Below are positions 37,034 to 45,839 of a stretch of DNA of 64,000 bases, piece after piece. The stretch is from Arthrobacter sp. PGP41. Its GTDB lineage: Bacteria > Actinomycetota > Actinomycetes > Actinomycetales > Micrococcaceae. Made by a program: the position numbers and the translations under genes. The notes under the pieces were generated by a model. The model was not told where the DNA came from. It searched no databases and saw nothing but the letters and a program-made list of their open reading frames with translations. Location of the stretch: the NCBI RefSeq assembly GCF_002953935.1, contig NZ_CP026514.1, positions 930,001-994,000 on the forward strand, written 5' to 3'. The first letter of the stretch is position 1. Each line of letters begins with the position of its first letter.

Positions 37034-37900
37034 ATGAAGGACTCGGACCGCAAGGCGCTCGTTATCTTCATGATCGCGGTAGGGGTGGGGATGCTCGTCG
37101 CCCTCGCCGGCAGCCAGGGTGGTGCCACCGTGGGCGGCTTCCCCCTGTTTGCTTTGGGGGTGGCGGCGGCCTTCGTCATCCAGTGGCTGGCATTCGTCCC
37201 CGCATTTAGGGCACAGACCGAAAAGTATTACGACCTCACCGGCGCCCTGACCTACATCTCCATCACGGTGCTTCTGGTAGTTCTGACCCCGGGCGTGGAT
37301 GCGCGGGGGCTGCTCCTGGCCGCGATGGTGGTGGCATGGGCCGTGAGGCTGGGGAGCTTCCTGTTCCGCCGTGTGAGCAAGCACGGCAAGGATGATCGCT
37401 TCGATGAAATCAAGCCGTCGTTCATCCGGTTCCTGAACACCTGGACGGTGCAGGGGCTGTGGGTGGTCCTCACCGCGGCCGCGGCCTGGATTGCCATCAC
37501 GTCCGTTGCCCGGGTTGCGCTCGACTGGTGGGCGCTGGCGGGCTTTGTGGTGTGGGCTGTTGGTTTCGGTATTGAGGCCCTGGCGGACAACCAGAAGGGC
37601 CGGTTCAAGGCTGACCCGATCAATAAAGGCCGATTCATCTCCACCGGCCTGTGGTCCAGGTCCCGCCACCCCAACTACTTCGGCGAGATTGTGCTCTGGA
37701 CCGGGGTGCTCGTTATCGCTGTTCCGGTCCTGGAGGGCTGGCAATGGCTGGCCCTGCTGTCCCCGGTGTTCGTAGCGTTGCTGCTGATCAAGGGCAGCGG
37801 CATCCCGTTGCTGGAGAAAAAGGCTGACAAGAAATGGGGCGGCGATCCCGCTTATGAGGCCTACAAGAAGAACACCCCAATCTTGATCCCCAAGCTGTAG
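37034..37900 (+). CDS. DUF1295 membrane protein (steroid 5-alpha-reductase-like fold)
   Basis: 288 aa from the ATG at 37034 (AAGGAAGGAC site). Seven or so membrane helices. The C-terminal half carries the DUF1295/ICMT-like motif: GFGIEALADNQKGRFK, FISTGLWSRSRHPNYFGEI and the YEAYKKNTP tail. The family is related to steroid reductases and isoprenylcysteine methyltransferases. The reaction is unknown; a lipid or quinone substrate is plausible. Confidence 0.87.
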   Translation: MKDSDRKALVIFMIAVGVGMLVALAGSQGGATVGGFPLFALGVAAAFVIQWLAFVPAFRAQTEKYYDLTGALTYISITVLLVVLTPGVDARGLLLAAMVVAWAVRLGSFLFRRVSKHGKDDRFDEIKPSFIRFLNTWTVQGLWVVLTAAAAWIAITSVARVALDWWALAGFVVWAVGFGIEALADNQKGRFKADPINKGRFISTGLWSRSRHPNYFGEIVLWTGVLVIAVPVLEGWQWLALLSPVFVALLLIKGSGIPLLEKKADKKWGGDPAYEAYKKNTPILIPKL

Positions 37901-37953
37901 GAGAATGTGCGCGTGCCCTAGCTCTGGCTGTCCCGGCTGGGTACGGTGTCCGC

Positions 37954-38289
37954 ATGCAGAAGATATCGATTGATGCCCTGGCCAGACAGCAGCTCAAAGC
38001 GGCCGTGGCGGCTCCCAGCGGCCGGGCTGCGGACACGGCGTTCGGCGGCCACGAGAAGAAGCTGCGCCAGACCGTCATGGCCTTCCGCGCAGGTACCCAG
38101 CTCAGCGAACACCAGAATCCCGGCGAAGCTACGGTCTACGTGATCAAGGGCTCGGTGTGGCTGAAGTCCGGAGGGGAGGCCTGGCAGGGAAAGGCAGGGG
38201 ATCTGCTCATCATTCCGGACGGGCTGCACAGCCTGGAAGCGGACGAGGACTCGGCGGTGCTGTTTACGGTGGTCAAGACGGACCGGTAG
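37954..38289 (+). CDS. Cupin domain protein
   Basis: 111 aa single beta-barrel: QTVMAFRAGTQLSEHQNPGEATVYVIKGSVWL (motif 1 region) and WQGKAGDLLIIPDGLHSLEADED (motif 2). His residues that could bind a metal are present (EHQNPGE, LHSL). Possibly a sensor or small-molecule-binding protein; no function can be given. Confidence 0.83.
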   Translation: MQKISIDALARQQLKAAVAAPSGRAADTAFGGHEKKLRQTVMAFRAGTQLSEHQNPGEATVYVIKGSVWLKSGGEAWQGKAGDLLIIPDGLHSLEADEDSAVLFTVVKTDR

Positions 38290-38397
38290 GGAAGGGGCCG
38301 GCGCCTACCGGGTGGGCTGGCGCGACGGGCATCAGCTGAATACCATCCGGAGGCCCGGGGGGACAGGCGGACCTACCGGCCCCCACGGTAAGCCCCG

Positions 38398-39414
38398 TTA
38401 CTCCGCAGCCGCCGGGACCAACTCCCCGTCGCGGAGGACTGGAGTGCTGCGGCGGCGCCAGTATGCGGCCAGAACTGCACCGGAAACGTTGTGCCAGACC
38501 GAGAAGATGGCTCCGGGCAGGGCCGCCTCCGGCGTCAGGTACTGCCGTGCCAGCCCGGCTGCCAGACCCGAGTTCTGCATGCCGACTTCGATCGCGGTGG
38601 TGCGTCGGGAGGGGATCGGCAACCTGAACAGGCGGGCCGCCGCGTAACCCAGGGCGTAACCAAGGCCGTTGTGAAGGATGACTGCTGCAAGTACCAGCAG
38701 GCCGGCCGCGAAGATGGCCTTTGCGCTTCCGGCGACCACGGCAACCACCACGGCGGTAATGGCGAGCACGGAAATCCAGGGAAGGGCAGGCAGGGCCATG
38801 TTGACAAGGCGGGGCAGGAAGAGCCGGGCCACGAGTCCCAGCAGCACAGGGAACAGTACGATTTGGACGATGGACCACGCCATGGAACCGGCGTCCACGG
38901 GCATGTACTGGCCTGCCAGCCACAGTGCCAGCACCGGCGTCAGCAGCGGAGCGATCAGGGTGGAGACGGTGGTCATCGCCACGGACAGGGCAACGTCCCC
39001 CTTGGCAAGGTAGGAGACCACATTGGACGCCGTTCCACCCGGGCAGCAGCCCACCAGGATGACGCCCGCGGCCAGCGCCGGCGGCAGCCCCAGTGCCGCG
39101 GCCACCAGCCAGCCCAGGAACGGCATGATGGCGTACTGCGCCACCACCCCGATCACCACCGGGACGGGACGTTTGGCGATGACGGCGAAGTCAGGGGGCG
39201 TGAGCGTCAGCCCCATGCCGAACATGATGAGTCCCAAAAGGGGGCTGATCCAGGGGCCCAGCCCGGTAAACGCTGATGGAGCGGCAAGCGCCACGGCTCC
39301 TCCGGCCAGGATAAGCACAGGAAAGAGCGTGACTGCGATGCGGGCGCTGCGTTCTTCCGAGGCTGAGGCCGTCGTGGAAGATTCGGATAAGGAAGACAAC
39401 CTATCGACTATCAC
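38398..39414 (-). CDS. Bile acid:sodium symporter (BASS) family transporter
   Basis: 338 aa, 9-10 membrane segments. GLIMFGMGLTLTPPDFAVI and VGCCPGGTASNVVSYLAKGDVALS are the signature regions of the BASS/PanS family, with the discontinuous helices that bind sodium. Bacterial members carry organic anions such as pantoate or ketoacids, not bile acids. The substrate cannot be read from the sequence. Confidence 0.87.
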   Translation of the reverse strand: MIVDRLSSLSESSTTASASEERSARIAVTLFPVLILAGGAVALAAPSAFTGLGPWISPLLGLIMFGMGLTLTPPDFAVIAKRPVPVVIGVVAQYAIMPFLGWLVAAALGLPPALAAGVILVGCCPGGTASNVVSYLAKGDVALSVAMTTVSTLIAPLLTPVLALWLAGQYMPVDAGSMAWSIVQIVLFPVLLGLVARLFLPRLVNMALPALPWISVLAITAVVVAVVAGSAKAIFAAGLLVLAAVILHNGLGYALGYAAARLFRLPIPSRRTTAIEVGMQNSGLAAGLARQYLTPEAALPGAIFSVWHNVSGAVLAAYWRRRSTPVLRDGELVPAAAE

Positions 39415-39715
39415 AGTGAGGGTCGGGTCACGGAATTCTCAGGTCTTAATGTCGAGGGCGCAGGTGCCCGGCGACGCCTTGGTGCGTTCATCGCTGGTCA
39501 GGCCCGGGTGGAAGGCGCAGCCCTGCCTCCTGCCGCTCGCCGCGGAATTAATACCGCTCGGCGCAAAAATCATACGCTTGGTGACGATTTGCCCCATGAT
39601 TGCCGGAGGCATTGGCCCAAGTGGGGCTTTTCGCCCCTAAATCGAACAGACATCGACGCCGTCGGATAAGCAAGCGTCGGATAAGCAAGCGTCGAACAAA
39701 GCAAAGGGAATATCT
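39415..39715. other. 301-nt intergenic region between divergent BASS and OFA genes
   Basis: No credible gene. It holds a short hairpin GGGGCTTTTCGCCCC near 39625-39640, then the tandem 15-bp repeat at 39660-39689 and the AAGGGAA ribosome binding site of the MFS gene. Both genes' promoters should lie here. Confidence 0.5.
39660..39706 (+). repeat. Tandem 15-bp direct repeat
   Basis: CGTCGGATAAGCAAG occurs twice head to tail (39660-39674, 39675-39689), followed by a degraded third copy (CGTCGAACAAAGCAAAG). It ends 10 nt before the start of the OFA-type MFS gene and overlaps its leader. Confidence 0.75.
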
Positions 39716-41110
39716 ATGGGCTGGCTGGACCGAGAACGAACTGTTGCCCCGCCGGGATTCAACCGCTGGCTGGTGCCGCCCGCCGCGCTCGCGGTCCATC
39801 TCTGCATCGGGCAGGCCTACGCCACGAGCGTGTACAAGACCGCCCTGGTCAAGCACTTCGGCGCCAGCCTGACCGAAATCGGCGTGATCTTCTCCATCGC
39901 CATCGTGATGCTGGGCCTCTCGGCCGCGATCATGGGCACCTGGGTGGACACGAACGGCCCGCGCAAGGCGATGTTCACCTCGGCCATGTTCTGGGCCGGC
40001 GGCTTCCTGATCGGATCGCTGGGCATCTTCACGGGCCAGCTTTGGCTCGTCTACCTGGGCTACGGCTTCATCGGCGGCATTGGGCTGGGCATCGGCTACA
40101 TCTCGCCTGTGTCCACCTTGATCAAGTGGTTCCCGGACCGGCCCGGCCTCGCCACCGGCATGGCCATCATGGGCTTCGGCGGCGGCGCGCTGATCGCCAG
40201 CCCAGTCTCCACGGCGCTGCTCAAGATGTACGATTCCAACTCAGGCGCCAAGGACTGGGTGGCCAGCGGCGATGCCGTGGGCAAGCTCTTCCTGACGCTC
40301 GGCGTCGTCTACCTCGCGTACATGCTCTTCGGCGCCTTCACCATCAAGGTTCCCGCGCCGGGCTGGGCGCCGGCGGGCTTCGACCCCGCCAAGGTCAAGG
40401 CCGCCAAGCTCGTCACCACGGAGAACGTCTCCGCAAAGAACGCCATTAAGACCAAGCAGTTCTGGTTGGTCTGGATCGTCCTGTTCTGCAACGTCACCGC
40501 GGGCATCGGCATCCTGGAGCAGGCCGCGCCCATGATCCAGGACTTCTTCCGCCAGTCCGACGGCGTGTCCCTGGTGAGTGCCGCCGTCGCCGCCGGCTTC
40601 GTGGGGCTCCTGTCCATCGGCAACATGGCGGGGCGCTTCGCCTGGTCCGCCACCTCCGACGTCACCGGCCGCAAGCGCATCTACATGGTCTACCTCGGCG
40701 TCGGCGCCGTCCTTTACACGGTGCTGGCGCTGGCCGGATCGAGCACCACATTCCTCTACGTGGCGCTTGCCTTCGTCATCATTTCCTTCTACGGCGGCGG
40801 CTTCGCCACTGTTCCGGCCTACCTGCGTGACCTCTTCGGAACCTTCCAGGTGGGCGCCATCCACGGCCGGCTGCTGACCGCCTGGTCCGCCGCCGGCGTG
40901 GCCGGTCCGCTGATCGTCAACGCGTTCCTGGATGCGCAGGGCAAGCCCGGCCAGCTGGACGCCGCCTCCTACCAGCCGGCACTGCTGACCATGGTGGCGC
41001 TGCTGGTGGTCGGTTTCCTGGCCAACCTGATGGTCAAGCCGGTGGACGCACGATTCCACGAACCCCGCCCCGATCGGGGACGGGCACACGAACCTGCCAT
41101 GGAGGCCTGA
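39716..41110 (+). CDS. OFA-family MFS transporter (oxalate/formate antiporter-like)
   Basis: 464 aa, 12 membrane segments. WLVPPAALAVHLCIGQAYATSVY and GTWVDTNGPRKAMF fit the OFA branch, whose members exchange small carboxylates. A central cytoplasmic loop of about 50 residues carries KAAKLVTTENVSAKNAIKT. It is followed after 1 nt by a 47-aa membrane peptide gene, a pairing seen for a subset of this family. No oxalate or formate enzymes lie nearby, so the substrate is open. Confidence 0.87.
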   Translation: MGWLDRERTVAPPGFNRWLVPPAALAVHLCIGQAYATSVYKTALVKHFGASLTEIGVIFSIAIVMLGLSAAIMGTWVDTNGPRKAMFTSAMFWAGGFLIGSLGIFTGQLWLVYLGYGFIGGIGLGIGYISPVSTLIKWFPDRPGLATGMAIMGFGGGALIASPVSTALLKMYDSNSGAKDWVASGDAVGKLFLTLGVVYLAYMLFGAFTIKVPAPGWAPAGFDPAKVKAAKLVTTENVSAKNAIKTKQFWLVWIVLFCNVTAGIGILEQAAPMIQDFFRQSDGVSLVSAAVAAGFVGLLSIGNMAGRFAWSATSDVTGRKRIYMVYLGVGAVLYTVLALAGSSTTFLYVALAFVIISFYGGGFATVPAYLRDLFGTFQVGAIHGRLLTAWSAAGVAGPLIVNAFLDAQGKPGQLDAASYQPALLTMVALLVVGFLANLMVKPVDARFHEPRPDRGRAHEPAMEA

Positions 41111-41111
41111 G

Positions 41112-41255
41112 ATGAGCACTGCACACACCCCCGGCGCGCAGGCGCCCGCCAAAGTATCCGTCGGCAAACTCGCCATCGCCTGGGCGCTGGTGGGCGTCCC
41201 GCTTGCCTACGGGATCTACCAGACCCTGACCCGGGTGGCTGCGCTCTTCGGGTGA
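41112..41255 (+). CDS. Small membrane subunit paired with OFA transporter
   Basis: 47 aa: a polar N-terminus (MSTAHTPGAQAPAKVSVGK) and one membrane helix (LAIAWALVGVPLAYGIYQTL), ending RVAALFG. Its ATG lies 1 nt after the transporter stop region with a GGAGGCC site inside the upstream gene. Its conserved position and topology match the short MFS transporter small-subunit peptides found behind OFA transporters in actinobacteria and proteobacteria. It probably stabilises or modulates the transporter. Confidence 0.75.
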   Translation: MSTAHTPGAQAPAKVSVGKLAIAWALVGVPLAYGIYQTLTRVAALFG

Positions 41256-41261
41256 GGAATG

Positions 41262-41303
41262 GCGCCAACCCTGCCCGCGCCGGCCGCGGCGCAGGGTTGG
41301 CGC
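41262..41303 (+). terminator. Terminator-like stem-loop after OFA operon
   Basis: GCGCCAACCCTGC (41262-41274) is the exact reverse complement of 41291-41303, starting 7 nt after the stop of the small subunit gene. GC-rich stem, no T-run. Confidence 0.6.
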
Positions 41304-41440
41304 AGGAGTCCTTAAGAATTTCCGCAGTTCCACCAAAACGCACGTTTCCGGTTCGCGGCGGGCCATAGGCTCTTCCCTGGCGCAAACACGGCCATGATGC
41401 CGGCGCCCGAACCTATCGTGCACACAACCTGGGGAACTGC

Positions 41441-42319
41441 ATGTCCAACAACACGTCCTTGCCTGAAACGATGCCTGCATCCGGCACCCGCGCGGCGGCC
41501 GCCGTCGTCCTTGCCGCTGTCCTTGCCCTGTTCTCCGGGGGTGCCCCGGCAGCCGCAGACACCATGGACAGCACCGCAACATACGCGGCCGAAGCTTCGG
41601 CTGCCGTTGAGGCAGCGGACCTGCTGGCCACCCTCCCCGTGAAGGGCCGCGCGCCCAAGACCGGATACGAACGTGCTCTGTTTGGCCCGACGTGGGCGGA
41701 CGTGGACCAGAACGGCTGCGATACCCGGAACGACATCCTGCGGCGGGACCTGACCGAGGTCACCTACACCACCAGCGTCCCCTGCACGGTCAAGACCGGC
41801 ATCCTGGCGGACCCGTACACGGGCACAACCATCAGCTTCGTCCGCGGCACCACCACCAGCAGCGCCGTGCAGATCGACCACGTGGTGGCGCTCAGCGACG
41901 CCTGGCAGAAGGGCGCGCAGCAGCTGAGCACCGAGCAGCGGACGGCGTTCGCCAACGATCCGCTGAACCTACAGGCAACGGACGGCCCCACCAACCAGCA
42001 AAAGGGCGACGGCGACGCCGCCACCTGGCTGCCGCCGAACAAGGGCTTCCGGTGCGAGTACGTCGCCCGGCAGGTTTCGGTGAAGGCGCGGTACAGCCTG
42101 TGGGTGACGCAGGCCGAGCACGACGCGATCGCGGTCATCCTCGCCGGGTGCCCCGGTCAAGTGGCGCCCGCCGCCGTCGGGCCCGCCGCTCCTGCCGCGG
42201 TCTATTACGCCAACTGCGCCGAGGTTGTGGCTGCCGGAGCGGCGCCCCTTTACGCCGCTTCGCCAGGGTACAGGTCCGGGCTCGACGGGGATTCCGACGG
42301 CGTTGCCTGCGAGGGGTAG
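41441..42319 (+). CDS. Secreted HNH nuclease with Excalibur domain (paralogue 2)
   Basis: 292 aa. Signal peptide (AAAAVVLAAVLALFSGGAPAAA, cut after AAAD), HNH core from about residue 58 (VDQNGCDTRNDILRRDL, VQIDHVVALSDAWQKGAQQL, WLPPNKGFRCEYVARQ), and C-terminal Excalibur motif LDGDSDGVACEG. The core is nearly the same as that of the protein at 30690-31775, but the signal is Sec-type without lipobox and the linkers are shorter, so this copy is probably freely secreted. Confidence 0.85.
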   Translation: MSNNTSLPETMPASGTRAAAAVVLAAVLALFSGGAPAAADTMDSTATYAAEASAAVEAADLLATLPVKGRAPKTGYERALFGPTWADVDQNGCDTRNDILRRDLTEVTYTTSVPCTVKTGILADPYTGTTISFVRGTTTSSAVQIDHVVALSDAWQKGAQQLSTEQRTAFANDPLNLQATDGPTNQQKGDGDAATWLPPNKGFRCEYVARQVSVKARYSLWVTQAEHDAIAVILAGCPGQVAPAAVGPAAPAAVYYANCAEVVAAGAAPLYAASPGYRSGLDGDSDGVACEG

Positions 42320-42447
42320 CTCCTGTCCCGGCATGTCCGGCACCACTCTGCGGACGACGGCGGCGCGGTCACCTTCAGGAGGGGTATCCACGGATAGGCT
42401 GGAGCTGACCGCACCAAGGCAACAAAGGGCACCGGAGGATGGGCACG

Positions 42448-43338
42448 ATGGCTGATGACCGGGCACCTGCCTTTGACCGGGTAGTCCTGATCTTCAATCC
42501 GACGAGGGCCGGGATGGCCGCGCGGATCGATTCCCTGCAGGAGGAGCTTGCCGCGAACCTTCCGGACCTGCCAGTGGACCTGCTGCCCACGGAGTTCGCG
42601 GGGCACGCCCGGGACTTGGCACGGTCGGCGGCCGAAAGCGGAACTCCGCTCATCGTTTCGGTCAGCGGCGACGGCGGGTACAACGAGGTGGTCAACGGCG
42701 TGATGGACGTGTCCGCCAGTAGGGCGGTGTGCACTGTGCTCCCGGCAGGGAACGCCAACGATCACCATAGGAGCATGCCGGTCCGGCCGCTCACCGAAGC
42801 CATCCGCGAGGGCCGCGTCCGGCGAATCGACCTGTTGCGCGTGACCTTCCGCGGGATGCACCGGGAGCAGGTCCGGTACGCCCACTCCTATGTGGGGTTC
42901 GGGCTCACGCCGCTGATGGCCATCGGGATCGAAAAGGGTGGAAAAGGGAAAGTCCTGGAACTCATATCCGTGGCCCGGACGCTTTCGGGTTTGAGGCCGT
43001 TTGAACTGGTCCGGGCAGACGGTGCCACCGCGAAGTTCGACAGCCTGATCCTGGCCAACATTTCCCGGATGGCCAAGTATGGAACGGTCAGCGAGGCGGA
43101 CCACCCTGACGATGGCCGGTTCGAGGTGGTCACATTACCCCATGCCGGGCTTATGAGGATGGCGCTGATGACCCTCCGGGCCGTCACGCTGGGACTGGGG
43201 CATCAGCCCAGCGTCAGCAGTTATGCCTTCACGACGCGGGACGCCGTACCCTGCCAGATTGACGGCGAAGTCGTCTATGTCCAGGCAGGCACCCATGTCC
43301 TGGTGGAAAGCGCCAAGGGCGCCCTGCCAACCATCTGA
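42448..43338 (+). CDS. Diacylglycerol kinase-like lipid kinase
   Basis: 296 aa from the ATG at 42448; GGAGG lies 9 nt upstream, whereas an ATG 9 nt earlier touches that site. LIFNPTRAGMAARID and the catalytic-loop motif VSGDGGYNEVVNG mark the DAGK/NAD-kinase fold; the usual glycine-rich GTGND motif appears as LPAGNANDHH. The family phosphorylates diacylglycerol, sphingosine-like lipids or polyprenols. Substrate unknown; the changed GTGND motif suggests a divergent branch. Confidence 0.83.
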   Translation: MADDRAPAFDRVVLIFNPTRAGMAARIDSLQEELAANLPDLPVDLLPTEFAGHARDLARSAAESGTPLIVSVSGDGGYNEVVNGVMDVSASRAVCTVLPAGNANDHHRSMPVRPLTEAIREGRVRRIDLLRVTFRGMHREQVRYAHSYVGFGLTPLMAIGIEKGGKGKVLELISVARTLSGLRPFELVRADGATAKFDSLILANISRMAKYGTVSEADHPDDGRFEVVTLPHAGLMRMALMTLRAVTLGLGHQPSVSSYAFTTRDAVPCQIDGEVVYVQAGTHVLVESAKGALPTI

Positions 43339-43356
43339 TGGAAAATGGCCGGGGCG

Positions 43357-43824
43357 TTAAGGCAGCGCCGGACCGCCGAATGACGGACGCCGGCCGGACC
43401 GGTAGGCGGAGTCGATGACGGGTTTGAGTTCGTCGAGCACAGTCTTGTTCCCCGGGAGAACCACGTGGGCCAGGAATTCGGATTCAAGGGTGGCGATGCC
43501 TGCCGCCGCCGCTGCGAGTTTGGCGTCGATGGCCAGGGCCAGGGCATGCCACGATTTGCGGTTGGCGCGTTCGAGGACTTTTGCGTTCGCCTCGTGAAGC
43601 GGGCCTTCGGCTACGTCCCCGCGGATGGCCAGGGCGCCTTCAGACTGCAAAAGCGGAAGGACAATCCGGAATTGCCGGCCGCCGCCCTTGAAAGCGATGG
43701 CACTCTGGTTCCCCCGTTGGGTGAAAAGAACGTCCGTTGCCCCGTAGTCTCCTAGCGCCCGCCTGATGTGTTTCCGGGAAGCCTCGCTGGTAAAGGAATC
43801 GCCCCGGGTGTAAGGACCTGTCAT
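43357..43824 (-). CDS. Hypothetical protein, 155 aa
   Basis: No family recognised. The N-terminal half looks alpha/beta (SEASRKHIRRALGDYGATDVLF, AIAFKGGGRQFRIVLPLL). The C-terminal half is helical (WHALALAIDAKLAAAAAGIATLESEFLAHVVLP). No signal peptide or membrane segment. Only a weak GAAGA ribosome site precedes the ATG. It is convergent with the lipid-kinase gene (18 nt). Confidence 0.6.
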   Translation of the reverse strand: MTGPYTRGDSFTSEASRKHIRRALGDYGATDVLFTQRGNQSAIAFKGGGRQFRIVLPLLQSEGALAIRGDVAEGPLHEANAKVLERANRKSWHALALAIDAKLAAAAAGIATLESEFLAHVVLPGNKTVLDELKPVIDSAYRSGRRPSFGGPALP

Positions 43825-43929
43825 TCTTCAACTATGCGCCTCCCGGCCACTCTTTACTGCATGGCTGGTACCTGCGCGCGTGAATCTGCGCCAGACTGGA
43901 GGCTGCACCCACCACGAAAGCGGAGTCCC

Positions 43930-44196
43930 TTGATTACTCTCCAGCAGGACGCAGACGGCTTCATCCGGATGAACCGGCACTACCCCAACAGCGTCCGCAT
44001 CAGGATCGCCTTCACCGACGGCAGCACCGGCGAATTCTCAGGGCAGACCCTCAACAATGCCTACGACGCAGCCCTCGCGGAATTCCGCGCGAAGAACGGC
44101 CTGGATGCGCGGGGGTTCTCCAGGACGCCCGCCGGCCGGCAAAACTCCGGCAACAAAGTCGATTTTGTTCCCGTCCATCCCGGCATGGGGGAGTAG
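43930..44196 (+). CDS. Hypothetical protein, 88 aa
   Basis: TTG start at 43930 chosen because GGAG precedes it and the upstream extension looks non-coding. Sequence: LITLQQDADGFIRMNRHYPNS, then VRIRIAFTDGSTGEFSGQTL, then an Ala/Asn-rich helix. No family recognised; cytoplasmic by composition. Confidence 0.5.
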   Translation: MITLQQDADGFIRMNRHYPNSVRIRIAFTDGSTGEFSGQTLNNAYDAALAEFRAKNGLDARGFSRTPAGRQNSGNKVDFVPVHPGMGE

Positions 44197-44388
44197 CGCG
44201 CCCGTCGCCCAACCGGCCGCGGGCACCGTTAACCGCGGACCCAATAATTAGGTATCCCGGCATCTTGACTGCCTTCGGCCGGAGGAATAGCGTCTGCGTT
44301 AACGGGGTCATGACCCCCGTTTTTCACGGAATGAGGCGCCGGTCCGGGCCACCTCTGCACGGCGATGGCGCCAGGTGAGGAGGATTCT

Positions 44389-45006
44389 GTGTCTTGGGAA
44401 ATGTCTGGAACATACGCTGGCAGCTGCACGTGCCAGCTGGTGTGCCCGTGCCCCGTGGACGGCGTGCCCACCGGGCCCGGAGGTGAGTGCCGCAACCTGA
44501 ATGTCTTCCATATCGCAAGGGGGAACCATGACGCCACGGACCTTTCCGGCGTCGACTTCGCGTTCGTCGCCTGGTTCCCCGCGAATCTGACGGCCGGGGG
44601 CTGGAAGGTAGGCGTCGTCGTCGACCAGTCCGCATCCGATGCCCAGGTGGGCGCCCTGGAAACCATCCTTCGCGGCCAGGCCGGGGGCCCCTTCGGCGAC
44701 TTTGCCGGCCTGTACGGCGAGTGGCTGGGACTGGAACGCGCCGCGGTCACATTCACGGACGGTGAGCGTCCTTCCGGTTCAGTCTCGGACAAGGCCCGGT
44801 TCACGTTCGAGCCGCTGCCCGGACCGGACGGCGGCGTGACCACAGTGAAGAACGCAATGTACGGCTTTGCGCCCGAATTCCTGATCGGAAAGGGGCCCGG
44901 GCACGTGGACCTTTTCGGCATCGACTTCGACGGCATCTACGGCGAAACATCCGACTTCACGTTCGCCAGTGAGATGGCGGAGGGTGCCCCCAAGGGCCGG
45001 GTCTGA
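44389..45006 (+). CDS. DUF1326 protein, probable metal-binding
   Basis: 205 aa from a GTG at 44389 with GAGGAGG upstream. The N-terminus has a Cys cluster GSCTCQLVCPCPVDG, the hallmark of DUF1326, with further conserved blocks VVDQSASDAQVGALETIL and FGIDFDGIYGE. The Cys spacing suggests a bound metal. The family has no established function. First gene of a three-gene operon with DUF2182 and GYD genes (gaps 11 and 12 nt). Confidence 0.83.
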   Translation: MSWEMSGTYAGSCTCQLVCPCPVDGVPTGPGGECRNLNVFHIARGNHDATDLSGVDFAFVAWFPANLTAGGWKVGVVVDQSASDAQVGALETILRGQAGGPFGDFAGLYGEWLGLERAAVTFTDGERPSGSVSDKARFTFEPLPGPDGGVTTVKNAMYGFAPEFLIGKGPGHVDLFGIDFDGIYGETSDFTFASEMAEGAPKGRV

Positions 45007-45017
45007 ACGGCCCGCCG

Positions 45018-45827
45018 GTGGAACGCGGAAAGCTGTTCAGGAGCAGGACCGTCAAGGCAGTGGCACACGCCTCCCGGGTTGATCCGCGGGAGGCCACCCT
45101 CGTGGCGGTCCTGCTCTTCCTCGCCGCTGCCAGCTGGGTGTTGACGTCAACGCAGTTGACCGGGATGGACATGGGTGCCTGGACCGCCCCGGGACCGGTG
45201 GGCTTCTTCACCGTGACATGGGTGGTGATGCTCGCAGCCATGATGTTCCCGTCCGTGGCGCCGATGGTGGTGGCCTACCACCGGATCCAGCGGCACCGGC
45301 GGCAGGCTGGTCGGTACGCACCGGCAGGGTCCACTGCCGCCTTCGTGGCCGGCTACCTTGCATCATGGACGGTCTTTGGCCTGGCGGCCTATGCACTCTA
45401 TGCGTGGGCGGCAGCGGTGGCGCCGGGAATTCTTGCTCCGGATACAAACGGCCGCTACGTCGCCGCGGGAGTCATAGCCATGGCGGCCCTCTATCAGCTC
45501 ACGCCGGCCAAGAACGTGAGCCTGATGAAATGCCGCTCGCCCATGGATTTCCTCCTGCACCGGATGCGGCCGGGTTACGCGGGGGCCCTGCGGATGGGCG
45601 TGGAGCACGGCGCCTGGTGCGTGGCGTGCTGCTGGGCGCTGATGACGGCGCTGTTCGCGCTCGGCGTGATGAGCGTCGGCTGGATGGCCCTGATCGGGGC
45701 CTTCATCGCCGGGGAGAAGATGCTTCCGTGGAAACGGCTCGCCAACCGTGCTGTTGCGGTGGCGCTGGCTGCCATTGCACTCGGTGTGGCACTTGCTCCC
45801 GCGGCTACAACCGGGATGGGAATGTAG
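45018..45827 (+). CDS. DUF2182 integral membrane protein, predicted metal-binding
   Basis: 269 aa from a GTG, about seven membrane helices. Conserved polar and Met/His/Cys-rich motifs sit in or near the helices: TVTWVVMLAAMMFPSVAPM, YQLTPAKNVSLMKCRSPMDFL and GVEHGAWCVACCWALM. These are the DUF2182 signatures, read as a metal site in the membrane. Pairing of DUF1326 and DUF2182 genes is recurrent, implying a joint function such as metal handling, which is unproven. Confidence 0.83.
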   Translation: MERGKLFRSRTVKAVAHASRVDPREATLVAVLLFLAAASWVLTSTQLTGMDMGAWTAPGPVGFFTVTWVVMLAAMMFPSVAPMVVAYHRIQRHRRQAGRYAPAGSTAAFVAGYLASWTVFGLAAYALYAWAAAVAPGILAPDTNGRYVAAGVIAMAALYQLTPAKNVSLMKCRSPMDFLLHRMRPGYAGALRMGVEHGAWCVACCWALMTALFALGVMSVGWMALIGAFIAGEKMLPWKRLANRAVAVALAAIALGVALAPAATTGMGM

Positions 45828-45839
45828 GAGGGAAAGGTC

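Noticed and set aside
39660..39706. CRISPR-like repeat
   Set aside because: The copies are adjacent with no spacers and no cas genes are present.
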